Origin: Candidatus Melainabacteria bacterium
GTDB lineage: Bacteria; Cyanobacteriota; Vampirovibrionia; LMEP-6097
Length of the DNA: 64,000 nt
Direction: 5' to 3'
Assembly: GCA_005110385.1 (NCBI GenBank)
Contig: DUDT01000013.1
Location: 42,205 to 106,204, forward strand
Shown: one piece after another, positions 24,071 through 33,799 of the stretch
Position numbering within the stretch: the stretch's first letter is position 1
How the letters are laid out: each line of letters opens with the position of its first letter
Notes under the pieces: model-generated
The model's input: the letters and a program-made list of their open reading frames with translations, nothing else
Database searches by the model: none
Told to the model about the DNA's origin: nothing
Program-made: the position numbers and the translations under genes

Positions 24071-27000
24071 ATGAAAATATTAGAATTACGATTTAAAAAT
24101 CTTAATTCATTAGTCGGTGAATGGCTAATAGATTTTAATGCCCCAGAATATATTAGTGATGGGATATTTGCTATCACTGGTGCTACGGGAGTTGGTAAAA
24201 CTACCATTCTAGACGCTATCTGCCTTGCGTTATATGGGGAGACACCAAGATTAGGAAAAATCACCAAATCCTCAAATGAAATAATATCGAGACAAACCGC
24301 TGAATGCTTTGCTGAGATTTGCTTTGAGACCAAAGAAGGTCAATTTCGCTGTATCTGGAGTCAGCACCGATCTCGTAAAAAAGCTGATGGTGACTTGCAA
24401 GCACCTAAACATGAAATATCTAATGCTACTACTGGTCAAATCCTAGAATCTAAAATCAAAGACGTAGACAGTATCATAAGAACCAAAATAGGCATGGACT
24501 TTAAACAGTTCACGCGCTCCATTTTACTAGCTCAAGGTGGCTTTGCAGCTTTCCTTCACGCTAAAACAAATGAGCGCGCCTCTATCCTAGAGCAGATTAC
24601 AGGTACAGAAATTTACACGAATATCTCAATGCGCATTCATGAAAGGCGTAGCAGTGAACTAAGAAAACTAGAACTCTTGAAAAGTGAACTATCTAGTATA
24701 GAACTTCTAAGTGAAGAAGCCTTTATTGAAAAGGAACTAGCATTAAATAAAAGCGAAGAAACAGAAAAAACTTTAAATAAAGAGATTGATGTTTTAGAAG
24801 AATTTATTGATAGATTTAAAAAAATAGCGACCCTAAAAGAATCCTTAACCCAGTCAGAGAAAAGGCTTAGCGAGCATAACGCTGCATTAGAAAAAAATCA
24901 AGCAGAGGAACTTAGAAATATTACAGAAAGAATATTCTCAAGAAAAAAAGAATTAGAAGCTAATAAGGAGAAGCTTTTCAAGCTTAATATTAGTCTAATA
25001 AATGCAGTAGAATATTTAGAAAAAAATAAGCAAGATGAAATATTAATCTCTGAGTTAAGTGCTATCAAAGACTCTTTCTTGCATTATCAAGAACTATCCA
25101 AGACCAAAGAAGAAAAAAATAAATATCTTGTAAAACTAGATCACGAACTAAGTAGTCATAGAACGCTTTACACGCAAGCATCTCAATCCAGGGATGAGAA
25201 AAATAAATTAAAAGATAAGCTAGTAGAAGCTTTACCTAAAATCAAAGAAAATCAATTTAGACTACTAAATATTAAAAAGTCACTATTGGAGACGCAAATC
25301 AAGAATGAAAAAAACAACTTAGAATCTCTCACAGAAAAGCTTAAAATAGCTGAAGAACAAAAAAATATTTTAAATGATCTAATAGAGAATTTAGAATTAG
25401 AAAGGATATTATTAAATAAAATTTCTGACTTAGAAGCAGAGCGACAAAAACTAGAAGAAGCAAAACCTTGTCCTCTCTGTGGTTCCACTAATCACCCCTA
25501 TGCAAAAGGCGACTTACCCCTTTTAAATAAAGAGTTCGAGCAAAAATTCACAGAAGCTAAAAATAAATTTCAAAATGCAGGGCTAAATATCATAAGCCTA
25601 GAGAAGGAGAAAATAAGTCTAGAAAAGGATTTAGAATACTCCTCAAAAGAATTAAACTCATGTCTTTTACTAATACAAACAGAAAAAGATAAATTCGAAT
25701 ATCAAAGCAAAGATTTCATTAGCTACACTAGTGATAACATAAACCCTGAAAACAGCTCTATATCTAGTTTAGACAAAACCTCTAAAGATTTAGAAAATTT
25801 AAAAATAGAAGAAGAAAATTTATTAAATACTAAGAATAAATTAATTAGCGAGATAGAAATAGAGAATAATAAACTTAATAAACTTAAAGACGAAGGCCTG
25901 AAAATGAGTAGTGAACTTAAGCTTGGTCAAGAAAGGGTTTCAGAAATAGAAAAACAAATCCTCTCAATGAAAGGATTGTTAGCACTAAGACTCGAACCAT
26001 TTAAATTAAGTTTATTCAACACTTCCAAAGAGACTGAGGATAAGGAAAACGTAGAAATTGAAGCTTGCGAGCAGCCTCTAGAGGAGACTGATATAGAACA
26101 AATATTACACAAGCTAGAAGATAAATTAAATAATTACAATCAAGAGTTACGAATCAAGAATGAATCAGAGTCTCTGATTATCAAAATAAATGACGAGAAT
26201 GAAAATATTCATACGAAGATTAAAACTATTTATGAAGAACACCTTGAACTTAAAACTTCTATCGAAGAAAAACTAAAAAACTTAGAAAGCAAGCAAGCTT
26301 CTACAGAATTTTTAATGCAAAAAAACTTAGAGGAATTAGAACAGGAATACAAACAAATAATCCGTACAAAACAAAACTTAGAAAAAGACAAATACAGCAC
26401 AGAAGTAAACATCAATACTCTAAATCAAGATTTACAAAAATTACTTCAAACTGTGCAGCAGCCTCTAGAAGAAGGGACTACAGTAAATGAAAATCAATTT
26501 AATGAATTAATCTCTGAGAAGAATTTATTAACAGAGCAAAAAAGAAATCTCCTCGAAGAAATCGGTAGCTTAAAAAGAGAATTAAAACATAATCTAGAAG
26601 CCAAAGATAAATATCTTGAAAAAACTAATTCTATAGAAGCTCAGCAAAAAGAATATGCACGCTTTGATAAATTACATAGCTTAATCGGTCACTCTGAAGG
26701 AAAGAAATATAGAGAATTTGTACAAGCACTTAGCTTTGAGATGGTTATACATCATGCTAATAAACAATTAGAGAGTATGTTTGATCGTTATTTATTAATC
26801 ATGGACAAGGATATGCCCTTAGAGCTTAATGTCATAGATAACTATCAAGCTGGCGAGATACGCAGTACTAAAAATCTTTCAGGCGGTGAAAGCTTTATCA
26901 TAAGCCTTGCTCTTGCCCTAGGCTTATCTAAAATAGTGAGTTCCAAGGTAAATGTAGACTCACTCTTTTTAGATGAAGGCTTCGGCACTCTAGATTCAGA

Positions 27001-27181
27001 AGCTCTAGAAATAGCTTTAGAAACTCTATCCAATTTAAAACAAACTGGCAAGCTTATCGGCATCATCTCCCACATGGAAGCTCTCAAGGAAAGGATTCCT
27101 ACTCAAATTAAGGTGGAGAGTGTATCTGGAGGTAGAAGTGTGCTTAGTGGTGCTGGGGTGAAAAATATTAGGGGTATGTAG
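24071..27181 (+). CDS. sbcC: Exonuclease subunit SbcC (Rad50-like ATPase)
   Basis: 1036-residue SMC-type ATPase. The N-terminal Walker A is GATGVGKTT. Long coiled coils flank a zinc hook CPLCGSTNHP near residue 466. The C terminus has the signature NLSGGESFIISLALALGL and Walker B LFLDEGFGTLD. It partners SbcD from the gene just upstream in processing hairpin and double-strand ends. The coiled coils are very rich in Glu, Lys and Leu, as expected. Length is typical. Confidence 0.96.
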   Translation: MKILELRFKNLNSLVGEWLIDFNAPEYISDGIFAITGATGVGKTTILDAICLALYGETPRLGKITKSSNEIISRQTAECFAEICFETKEGQFRCIWSQHRSRKKADGDLQAPKHEISNATTGQILESKIKDVDSIIRTKIGMDFKQFTRSILLAQGGFAAFLHAKTNERASILEQITGTEIYTNISMRIHERRSSELRKLELLKSELSSIELLSEEAFIEKELALNKSEETEKTLNKEIDVLEEFIDRFKKIATLKESLTQSEKRLSEHNAALEKNQAEELRNITERIFSRKKELEANKEKLFKLNISLINAVEYLEKNKQDEILISELSAIKDSFLHYQELSKTKEEKNKYLVKLDHELSSHRTLYTQASQSRDEKNKLKDKLVEALPKIKENQFRLLNIKKSLLETQIKNEKNNLESLTEKLKIAEEQKNILNDLIENLELERILLNKISDLEAERQKLEEAKPCPLCGSTNHPYAKGDLPLLNKEFEQKFTEAKNKFQNAGLNIISLEKEKISLEKDLEYSSKELNSCLLLIQTEKDKFEYQSKDFISYTSDNINPENSSISSLDKTSKDLENLKIEEENLLNTKNKLISEIEIENNKLNKLKDEGLKMSSELKLGQERVSEIEKQILSMKGLLALRLEPFKLSLFNTSKETEDKENVEIEACEQPLEETDIEQILHKLEDKLNNYNQELRIKNESESLIIKINDENENIHTKIKTIYEEHLELKTSIEEKLKNLESKQASTEFLMQKNLEELEQEYKQIIRTKQNLEKDKYSTEVNINTLNQDLQKLLQTVQQPLEEGTTVNENQFNELISEKNLLTEQKRNLLEEIGSLKRELKHNLEAKDKYLEKTNSIEAQQKEYARFDKLHSLIGHSEGKKYREFVQALSFEMVIHHANKQLESMFDRYLLIMDKDMPLELNVIDNYQAGEIRSTKNLSGGESFIISLALALGLSKIVSSKVNVDSLFLDEGFGTLDSEALEIALETLSNLKQTGKLIGIISHMEALKERIPTQIKVESVSGGRSVLSGAGVKNIRGM

Positions 27182-27196
27182 AGGCTACACACCCTC

Positions 27197-27586
27197 TTAT
27201 CCTCGACTAACATAAAACCATTTAGCATCTATCTTTTTAAAATAACTCCTTTCCTGCATAAAACTCTTTCTCTTAGCCTTTTTGAAAAAAGCCTTGAATT
27301 CGACAAAGCCATCATCGTCAGACTCTAAACCTCGTTCTTTATCTATAATTTCTAGAGATAGCCATTCTAAATCTTTTTCAAAATTTAAAAACTTGGGTCT
27401 AAAATCTTCGTGCCAAGTTTTTAGAAGATAGTCTCTGAACTTAAAGACATAAGCCGAATAGCGCGAACGCATTAAAGCTTCTGCAGTAGGAGCTTTTAAG
27501 AGGCCATCGTGTAAAAACTTACAGCAAAAAACATATCTCTTACTAGAACCGCAGGGACAAGTGTTTTCAGCACAGTCTTCGCTCAT
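27197..27586 (-). CDS. YchJ-like SEC-C motif protein
   Basis: 129 residues of the YchJ/UPF0225 type. The N-terminal zinc-binding SEC-C motif CPCGSSKRYVFCC is followed by EALMRSRYSAYVFKFRDYLLKTWH, the family hallmark, and an NTF2-like fold with FKKAKRKSFMQERSYF. Its molecular role is not established. It is convergent with sbcC (15 bases apart). The full hairpin repeat at 27622 lies between its start and the cytochrome gene. Confidence 0.88.
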   Translation of the reverse strand: MSEDCAENTCPCGSSKRYVFCCKFLHDGLLKAPTAEALMRSRYSAYVFKFRDYLLKTWHEDFRPKFLNFEKDLEWLSLEIIDKERGLESDDDGFVEFKAFFKKAKRKSFMQERSYFKKIDAKWFYVSRG

Positions 27587-27621
27587 ATCAAGAATAATAC
27601 CAGAAAAATTATCCTTCTAAT

Positions 27622-27746
27622 TTGGGCGTGTAGCCAAGCGAACAAGTTCAAGGCTGAGGAGGGTGAATGACCGCAGTGCACTAGGTGTGCATGAGGATCA
27701 TGAGGACGACGAAAACGCAGAAATTGGAGTTTCGCTACACGCCCAA
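27622..27746 (+). repeat. Full hairpin repeat, copy A
   Basis: Element of about 121-125 bases. Arms TTGGGCGTGTAGC and GCTACACGCCCAA are perfectly complementary. The core contains GTTCAAGGCTGAGGAGG, GAATGACCGCAGTGCAC, an internal hairpin TGCACTAGGTGTGCA, and GAAAACGCAGAAATTGGAG. Its 3' arm encodes the last two codons and the TAG stop of the cytochrome gene on the minus strand. One plus-strand frame is open throughout and reads KRTSSRLRR ... VHEDHEDDENAEIGV. Confidence 0.9.
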
Positions 27747-29096
27747 TTTTACTGGCTTAAGCGTAACTAAATACTCAGCTAAAGCCTCAACTTCTTTATC
27801 AGTTCCGACTAAAGGTGGCATGATATTTAGATAGCTATTCTTTTCTGGATCAGTCTCACGCATCATTAACAAGAAAGTTTTAATACCCTCTAAATCACGT
27901 TCGCCCAGTAGCTTTTTCATACTGCGGTAGCCATCGGTAGTATGGCAAATCATACACTGCTGCCTAAACATAGAAACACCTATATTATCTGGATCTTCCC
28001 ACTTACTAAAAGCGGCAAAGCTATCTTTGTTTATGGTCTCTAAATCAGCCTTTCTGATGCCATTAGAATACATATAGTTATAAATAACATAAGGCTTTCT
28101 AAGCATCTCCCTTGACCATTCAGACACAGAAGTCACTCCTAGACCGCAGACTAAAAAAGCTATAGCAGAAGCAAAAGAAAAACTTCTAGGGTTTAAATAA
28201 GGACCCACTAAGGCGAAAACCAGTACAGTACCTGAAAGTATAAGGCTTAGATAAATAGATCTAGCTAAAATAGAAAAATTACCTACTCCAGAACTCTGAA
28301 TCCCCGTAAATATATTAGTTATTACCGCTTGAGGGACTTGTGAGAAAAACCAAAAACCAACAATCGGTCCAATTAAAAATACTGGGATAAACCATTTAGA
28401 AGAATACTTCAGCATATAGGCTCTGAAATTAGCGATATCTTCACTCTCAGAAGCTTTCAATTGTGCAGAGGTAATCAAAGAATACATACCAGCAATGGCT
28501 AGCATCACTAGCAGTCTGAGAATTAGAGATGGCCAATATGTAGGATTAAAGAAACCTTCATACCAAGCCTTAGATTCAATCCAGCCACCTGGTGTCAGCA
28601 TAAAGCTTAAAATGCCGTTAATGGTGATAAGTGTAAACACCGATAAAACTGCATACCACTGTGCAAGAACCAAATGTAACTCTTTAGAAACCTTATCCCA
28701 TGTATAAAAATAAACTAAAACTGTAGCAATCTCAGCTACAAAGAATAAATACTCAGTAGCCCAGCCCAAAGAATATATCTGTATCAAAGAAGCCGTGCCA
28801 TCTGGACTAACTAAACTGATAGAAAACCAAATCCCTACTCCAGTTACACTACCAGCAACAGTCGTAACCATCATAAAAAATTTAGAATGCTTTCTTAAAT
28901 AGGCATAGAGCATTTCTGAGTTATGTCTTAAAGTCAGATCATTAGATTCGCTTCTCTTTAATGCCAAATATTCTGTAACAGCAAAGAAAATGCCACCACC
29001 CACAGCGAAGTGTGAAATAAAGACATGGATTACAGATATCAAGCCCACTGCCCATGAGCCACCTAAACCAGGTATAGACCAAAGTGGATAATTCAT
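27735..29096 (-). CDS. CydA-like membrane protein fused to cytochrome c
   Basis: 453 residues. About nine transmembrane helices with HVFISHFAVGGGIFFAVTEY near the N terminus, GVWFS-like GVGIWFSISLVSP, and WATEYLFFVAEIATVLVYFY resemble cytochrome bd subunit I. The C-terminal ~90 residues form a c-type cytochrome: heme motif CMICH at 381-385 and a likely axial Met in NIMPPLVGTD. This suggests a quinol-handling membrane heme protein that passes electrons through an attached cytochrome c. The stop codon comes from the hairpin repeat (KLGV-stop), so the C terminus may have been altered. The membrane partner is the next gene upstream. Confidence 0.7.
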   Translation of the reverse strand: MNYPLWSIPGLGGSWAVGLISVIHVFISHFAVGGGIFFAVTEYLALKRSESNDLTLRHNSEMLYAYLRKHSKFFMMVTTVAGSVTGVGIWFSISLVSPDGTASLIQIYSLGWATEYLFFVAEIATVLVYFYTWDKVSKELHLVLAQWYAVLSVFTLITINGILSFMLTPGGWIESKAWYEGFFNPTYWPSLILRLLVMLAIAGMYSLITSAQLKASESEDIANFRAYMLKYSSKWFIPVFLIGPIVGFWFFSQVPQAVITNIFTGIQSSGVGNFSILARSIYLSLILSGTVLVFALVGPYLNPRSFSFASAIAFLVCGLGVTSVSEWSREMLRKPYVIYNYMYSNGIRKADLETINKDSFAAFSKWEDPDNIGVSMFRQQCMICHTTDGYRSMKKLLGERDLEGIKTFLLMMRETDPEKNSYLNIMPPLVGTDKEVEALAEYLVTLKPVKLGV

Positions 29097-29148
29097 GCTA
29101 AGTACCCCCCAAGGACTTTAATAAAATCCTTACGAGTTAAATTAAGCA

Positions 29149-30324
29149 TTAATTTAAAACATCCTTATCAAAAGCCTTATGTACAACTTTTACAAGCCAG
29201 CCAAGATAAACAATCAGCAAGACTGCAAGTACAGCAAATATAAAGAGCCAATCCCACTGAATCTTCACTGAAACTTTAGCTGGATCAATATAGTTAATAG
29301 TCTCAACAACTCTCAGATAGTGCCTCATAAAGACCATGCCAAGAATAGTAAGTAAAGCATTTACCAAGGTCACAACAAAAGCAAACTTAGAACCTTTAAG
29401 CACTGCAAAAAGAGCCATGATTAAAGATACAATCGCAGTAAAGAAAGATAAACCAAAGCTAATAGTCGCTGGTAAATGTTTCCCCATATAAATAAGCATC
29501 ACTTCTCTAGGTAAACTTAATAAAAACCAAACACCAGAAAGGAACTGAATAAAAGTAAGCACTAAATAAATCGTCGAACCAAACTTAATTAGCCAAGTAG
29601 AATAGGATTCAGGATTATCTGATCCAGTAACTAAAGGATCATTAAGCTCCAGAGTAGCTTCTGGAGCGTTCTTTCGAGTTTTTAAATATAGACCAAAACA
29701 GCCAATAGCAAGACCAGTAACAGCGATAGAGCCAATAATAGTATGCAACAATCTTGGTAAGACCTGAGGCTCGGCATGACTCAAAGCAAGTCCGGATGTT
29801 GATTTAGATAGCTCAAGCCATTTTTCCGGCTGCAGCATTAATGTCATATTATTAGTAAAAATATAAGCTATCACTAAAAAAAGAAAACTAGCTGCGATTA
29901 AAAGCCAAGGCGCAAACGCACCTAATTTTTTAAAATTAAATTTATAGATATACAGCAGGTAATAGGCAATTATAAGAATAAATACTATAGATATCCAATA
30001 AGAACCCATCAAAATAGAAGATGTATAGAACAGTGGTCCATAGAGCAATTGGATAAAGAGTAAAGGTACTATACCTTGAGTAATGGCAAAAGAAGTGAAT
30101 ATAGGTAAAGAGAAAGCTAACTGTTTACCAATCCTAGAATAAAAAGAATCAGCATTTTCACCACCTATAAATAAACAAATCGCTGAAACAAAGCCACCCA
30201 CTAAACTAATGTTCATCGGGATCAAATGTAAAAAGAATCCCAAAATTAAAAGAACTTCAAGTACAAGAAATGGTGCGGGAAATGGAATAGGTTGATAACT
30301 AGGTATACTTACTATTTCATTCAT
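29149..30324 (-). CDS. Multi-span membrane partner of the CydA-like protein
   Basis: 391 residues, roughly ten hydrophobic helices. No cysteine heme motif is present. Features such as FFLHLIPMNISLVGG, GSYWISIVFILI, HTIIGSIAVTGLAIG and RHYLRVVE (histidine-containing helices) could bind hemes. It lies directly upstream of the CydA-like cytochrome gene on the same strand, 52 bases apart, so the two probably form one respiratory complex. I do not recognise it as standard CydB. Poised between menaquinone enzymes and cytochrome c, it may be an alternative quinol-oxidising module. Confidence 0.6.
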   Translation of the reverse strand: MNEIVSIPSYQPIPFPAPFLVLEVLLILGFFLHLIPMNISLVGGFVSAICLFIGGENADSFYSRIGKQLAFSLPIFTSFAITQGIVPLLFIQLLYGPLFYTSSILMGSYWISIVFILIIAYYLLYIYKFNFKKLGAFAPWLLIAASFLFLVIAYIFTNNMTLMLQPEKWLELSKSTSGLALSHAEPQVLPRLLHTIIGSIAVTGLAIGCFGLYLKTRKNAPEATLELNDPLVTGSDNPESYSTWLIKFGSTIYLVLTFIQFLSGVWFLLSLPREVMLIYMGKHLPATISFGLSFFTAIVSLIMALFAVLKGSKFAFVVTLVNALLTILGMVFMRHYLRVVETINYIDPAKVSVKIQWDWLFIFAVLAVLLIVYLGWLVKVVHKAFDKDVLN

Positions 30325-30453
30325 AAAGACTTCTCTCCTTTTATATTATCCAATCCCAGAGATATTTTGATACATCTTTACTAAATTTAAGAAATATAAA
30401 ATCTTTGCAAATGATTAAATTCTCATTATCAGACTAGCTAAAATTGATATTGA

Positions 30454-31440
30454 ATGAAAATTGCTTTTTTCAGTACCCAAAAATATGACAAAGATTTTTT
30501 CTTAAAAGAAAACAAGAAGTTTAATTTCGATTTGATTTTTTTCGAAGTACATTTAAAGCCAGATACACTAGAACTCGCAAAGGGCTATCAAGTTATCTGC
30601 ACCTTTGTCAATGACAAGATAGATCAAGCAATGCTAAAAGAATTACAACAAAATGGCACAAAGTTAATAGCTTTAAGATGCGCCGGTTTTAATAATATAG
30701 ATATAAAAGCGGCAAAAGAACTCGGCATTCAGGTAGTCCGAGTACCAGCTTATTCACCTTATGCGGTAGCAGAACACACACTAGCTTTAATACTCACACT
30801 TAATCGCAAAATTCATAAAGCCTACAATCGAGTTAAAGAATCAAATTTTAGCTTAGATGGACTTTTAGGTTTTGACTTATATGGAAAAAAAGCTGGAATT
30901 ATTGGCACAGGAAAAATAGGTAAACTCGTAGCTAAAATACTTTCAGGATTTGGATGCGAGATTTTACTATACGATCCTTTCCCAGACGCTCATCTAGAAT
31001 ATGGTAAATATTATGACCTAAAAACGCTACTAAATGATTCGGATATAATCAGCATACACTGCCCCCTCAATGATAAAACCAAGCATCTAATTAATAAAGA
31101 ATCCATAGCCTTAATGCAAGAAGGTGTAATGATAATCAATACAAGCAGAGGAGCCATCATTAACACTAAAGATGTCATAAAAGGATTAAAATCTAGCAAA
31201 ATAGGCTATCTAGGACTCGATGTCTACGAGGAAGAAGAGGAATTATTTTTTGAGGACCATTCTGAGACAATAGTTCAAGATGATGTATTAATGAGGCTTA
31301 TCAGCTTTCCCAATGTTATAGTTACCTCTCATCAAGCCTTTTTCACGCACAATGCCATGAGAAACATCGCCGTCACTACACTTAAAAACATTAAGGACTT
31401 TGAAGAAAATAAAGAATTAAGTAATTTAGTTCTCCCCTAA
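30454..31440 (+). CDS. ldhA: D-lactate dehydrogenase (2-hydroxyacid dehydrogenase)
   Basis: NAD-dependent reductase of pyruvate to D-lactate, giving fermentative redox balance. 328 residues, the usual LdhA length. Visible are the substrate Arg in ALRCAGFNNID, the NAD fold GIIGTGKIGKLVAKIL, catalytic Glu in the DVYEEEEELFF segment typical of D-LDH, and the catalytic His in VTSHQAFFT. Gene stands alone, divergent from the cytochrome pair and convergent with the RRM gene. Confidence 0.92.
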   Translation: MKIAFFSTQKYDKDFFLKENKKFNFDLIFFEVHLKPDTLELAKGYQVICTFVNDKIDQAMLKELQQNGTKLIALRCAGFNNIDIKAAKELGIQVVRVPAYSPYAVAEHTLALILTLNRKIHKAYNRVKESNFSLDGLLGFDLYGKKAGIIGTGKIGKLVAKILSGFGCEILLYDPFPDAHLEYGKYYDLKTLLNDSDIISIHCPLNDKTKHLINKESIALMQEGVMIINTSRGAIINTKDVIKGLKSSKIGYLGLDVYEEEEELFFEDHSETIVQDDVLMRLISFPNVIVTSHQAFFTHNAMRNIAVTTLKNIKDFEENKELSNLVLP

Positions 31441-31441
31441 G

Positions 31442-31472
31442 AAAAAAAACTCCCACCCTTTCAGGTGGGAGT
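31442..31472 (-). terminator. Rho-independent terminator of the RRM gene
   Basis: On the minus strand ACTCCCACC, loop TGAAAG, and GGTGGGAGT form a 9-bp stem followed by eight T residues. This is a textbook terminator about 43 bases after the RRM stop. On the plus strand the hairpin follows ldhA but has no T run. Confidence 0.85.
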
Positions 31473-31514
31473 ATAGTAGACCATAATTTAGGATTTAAAA
31501 TTCTTAATTAAAAT

Positions 31515-31820
31515 TTAGTATCTTTTTGGACCACGGCTTCCGCCACCGCTACCACCAGCAAAAGATTTTCTTGGTTTACGATCATTATTATCAAGCGCGA
31601 AATCTACTTTAAGATTTCTACCTTTTAATTCATAACCATTCAAGGCTTCCTTAGCTTCGCTAGCTTTCTCATCACTCTCAAAAGTTACAAAAGCAATCCC
31701 TTTTCCTTCAATGAGCTTACATTCAGTGATAGCCCAGTTTTGGCTGATTAAATCAGACAACTCTGAAGAGGTTACTCCATAATTTAGATTCCCGATAAAT
31801 AATTTATTTCTTTGCGACAT
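31515..31820 (-). CDS. RRM-domain RNA-binding protein, Gly-rich tail
   Basis: Single RNA-recognition-motif protein of about 101 residues. RNP2 is LFIGNL and RNP1 is KGIAFVTF, and the tail is Gly/Arg/Ser-rich (SFAGGSGGGSRG). Small RRM proteins of this build are common in Cyanobacteria (Rbp family, often cold-induced) and relatives. I place the start at the second of two ATGs (MSQRNKLF), 9 bases from AGGAG; the first ATG is only 3 bases away. About 280 bases upstream are gene-free down to tRNA-Phe and may hold a regulated leader. Confidence 0.9.
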   Translation of the reverse strand: MSQRNKLFIGNLNYGVTSSELSDLISQNWAITECKLIEGKGIAFVTFESDEKASEAKEALNGYELKGRNLKVDFALDNNDRKPRKSFAGGSGGGSRGPKRY

Positions 31821-32101
31821 TAACATTAACTCCTACGTAATAGAATTCACTTAAAGTAAGAGGTGAAGACAACCCTTAACTTAAATTACTTCTGACTTGC
31901 TTATTCTAGCAAAATATACCCAATAATCAACTAGTCATTATTAATGATCTTCTAAAAAGCGTGTAAATAATCTCTTAGTAAAAACAAATAATCAAATAGA
32001 CCTAGCTCAGGTAATGAATAAGTCATCCAAAAGGACTAAACAAAAACTCATAAAAATTTTTATAAAGTTTTTTTAATAGAGTACATAAATGAGAAATTTA
32101 G

Positions 32102-32177
32102 TGGTGGTCAGACCCGGGATTGAACCGGGGACACAAGGATTTTCAGTCCTTTGCTCTACCAGCTGAGCTATCTGACC
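32102..32177 (-). tRNA. tRNA-Phe (GAA)
   Basis: On the minus strand the 76-base gene begins GGTCAGATAGCTCAG, pairs with TCTGACC at the acceptor stem, has anticodon loop CTGAAAA (GAA), T arm CCGGTTCAATCCCGG, and an encoded CCA. Complete cloverleaf. Confidence 0.96.
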
Positions 32178-32296
32178 AGAAAGTGTGAGGAAAATCACGA
32201 AAAAAATAATAGCATAAGTTTTTCTGAATTAAATCAAATGAATTATTTTGTTTAGAATTGAATAATTTAGCGCAGTAGTATATATTTTCATATGAT

Positions 32297-33799
32297 ATGG
32301 AACTTTTTTCAGAGCATTCGCTTAGTCTACAATTAACTATTCTTTTGATATCGGGCTTATTTATAGCTTTGACCCCTCTCTCAGAGAGAGGATCTCGAAT
32401 CACAGCTTTAGCTGGAAGCATCGCAGTATTAGGCATAGCTACTTATCAATATTTCGAATTATTAGATTTCTCGAAGCCTACAATGCAGTTAGTGGAGACC
32501 TATCCATGGATTAGCGATATTAAATTTTCACTAGGAGTCGATGGTTTATCCTTTTCGATGGTACTGCTAACAGCAATTCTAATGCCCTGTGCCATTATCG
32601 CAAGTAAGCCTATCGCCTTAAAACAAAAACCTAGACTCTATTACTCATTAATCATTTTCCTTTGCCTCTCTGTCTTAGCAGTTTTCATGGCTAAAGATAT
32701 TTTCTTATTCTTCCTAGCTTGGGAATTAGAATTAGTGCCAATGTATTTTCTTATTGCTATTTGGGGTAGTAAAAATCGCAATTATGCTTCAATGAAATTC
32801 TTAATTTACACATTTGCTGCGGGTGCCTGTTTACTAGTCGGACTATTTACCTTACTTGCTTTCAGCGGTTTCTCTAGTTTTGACATAGTGGAGTTAGCTG
32901 GTATCACGAGAACTTTCTCTCTACCTATTCAAGCGCTATTATTTGTCTTAATTGGCACTTGCTTCTTAGTGAAACTTCCGAGCGTACCCTTCCACACTTG
33001 GTTACCAGACGCCCATGTAGAAGCGCCAACCCCTGTTTCAATGCTACTCGCTGGAATTTTACTAAAAATGGGTTGCTATGGATTACTTAGATTCTCCCTC
33101 GACTTTTTCCCAGAAGTTCTGCAAGTCTTTGCCCCAGCTCTTGCTATTTTAGGTACAGTGAATATAATTTTTGGGGCTTATTCAGCCCTTATACAGACTG
33201 ATTTCAAAAAAATCATCGCCTATTCCAGTATTTCTCATATGGGCTTTATTCTTCTAGGGCTCTCTGGATTAAATACTGCTGGCTACAGCGGAGCTGTGTT
33301 CCAAATGTTCTCGCACGGCTTAATATCAGCTGCTCTATTCATGCTTGTTGGCATGATTTATGAAAGAACTCACACTAGAGAATTAGATAATTTCGGTGGT
33401 CTTGCTAAGGTTATGCCTAGAACCTTCTTTATCTTTAAACTCGCTGCTATGGCTAATTTAGGCTTACCTGGATTATCTGGTTTCGTTGGCGAATCTTTAG
33501 TGTTTTACGGTTCCTTTACTAGTGCCTACGTAGGAGCTGGACTAAATATAATTAAGCTTTCTGCTGCAGTAGCCTCAGTTTCATTAATTCTTACTGCTGC
33601 TTATATGCTCTGGACTAATCAGAGAGTGTTTTACGGAGAGACAAAACAGATTAATCTCAGTCTCCAAGATGCTCGCAAGTCTGAGCTCTTAGTATTAGGT
33701 ATTCTTTTAGCTTTAGCAATAATCTATGGTATCTATCCTAATTTCGTAAATGATATCTATGAACCTCAATTAAATTCATTAGTAAATAGTCTTCATTAA
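32297..33799 (+). CDS. nuoM: NADH-quinone oxidoreductase subunit M
   Basis: Antiporter-like proton-pumping subunit of complex I (NuoM/NdhD). 500 residues with about 14 helices. Key residues include Glu in LFFLAWELELVPMYFLI, the Lys/Pro region in FLVKLPSVPFHTWLPDAHVEAPTPVSMLLAGILLK type motif (seen as VPFHTWLPDAHVEAPTPVS), and IIAYSSISHMGF. No other nuo genes are in the window, so complex I genes are dispersed or this is a separate NdhD-type unit. Its stop overlaps the mqnD start by one base, linking menaquinone use and synthesis. Confidence 0.94.
   Translation: MELFSEHSLSLQLTILLISGLFIALTPLSERGSRITALAGSIAVLGIATYQYFELLDFSKPTMQLVETYPWISDIKFSLGVDGLSFSMVLLTAILMPCAIIASKPIALKQKPRLYYSLIIFLCLSVLAVFMAKDIFLFFLAWELELVPMYFLIAIWGSKNRNYASMKFLIYTFAAGACLLVGLFTLLAFSGFSSFDIVELAGITRTFSLPIQALLFVLIGTCFLVKLPSVPFHTWLPDAHVEAPTPVSMLLAGILLKMGCYGLLRFSLDFFPEVLQVFAPALAILGTVNIIFGAYSALIQTDFKKIIAYSSISHMGFILLGLSGLNTAGYSGAVFQMFSHGLISAALFMLVGMIYERTHTRELDNFGGLAKVMPRTFFIFKLAAMANLGLPGLSGFVGESLVFYGSFTSAYVGAGLNIIKLSAAVASVSLILTAAYMLWTNQRVFYGETKQINLSLQDARKSELLVLGILLALAIIYGIYPNFVNDIYEPQLNSLVNSLH

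Noticed and set aside
31827..32101. Possible noncoding RNA between the RRM gene and tRNA-Phe
   Set aside because: About 275 bases without an open frame, but no stable conserved structure or terminator could be recognised by eye.
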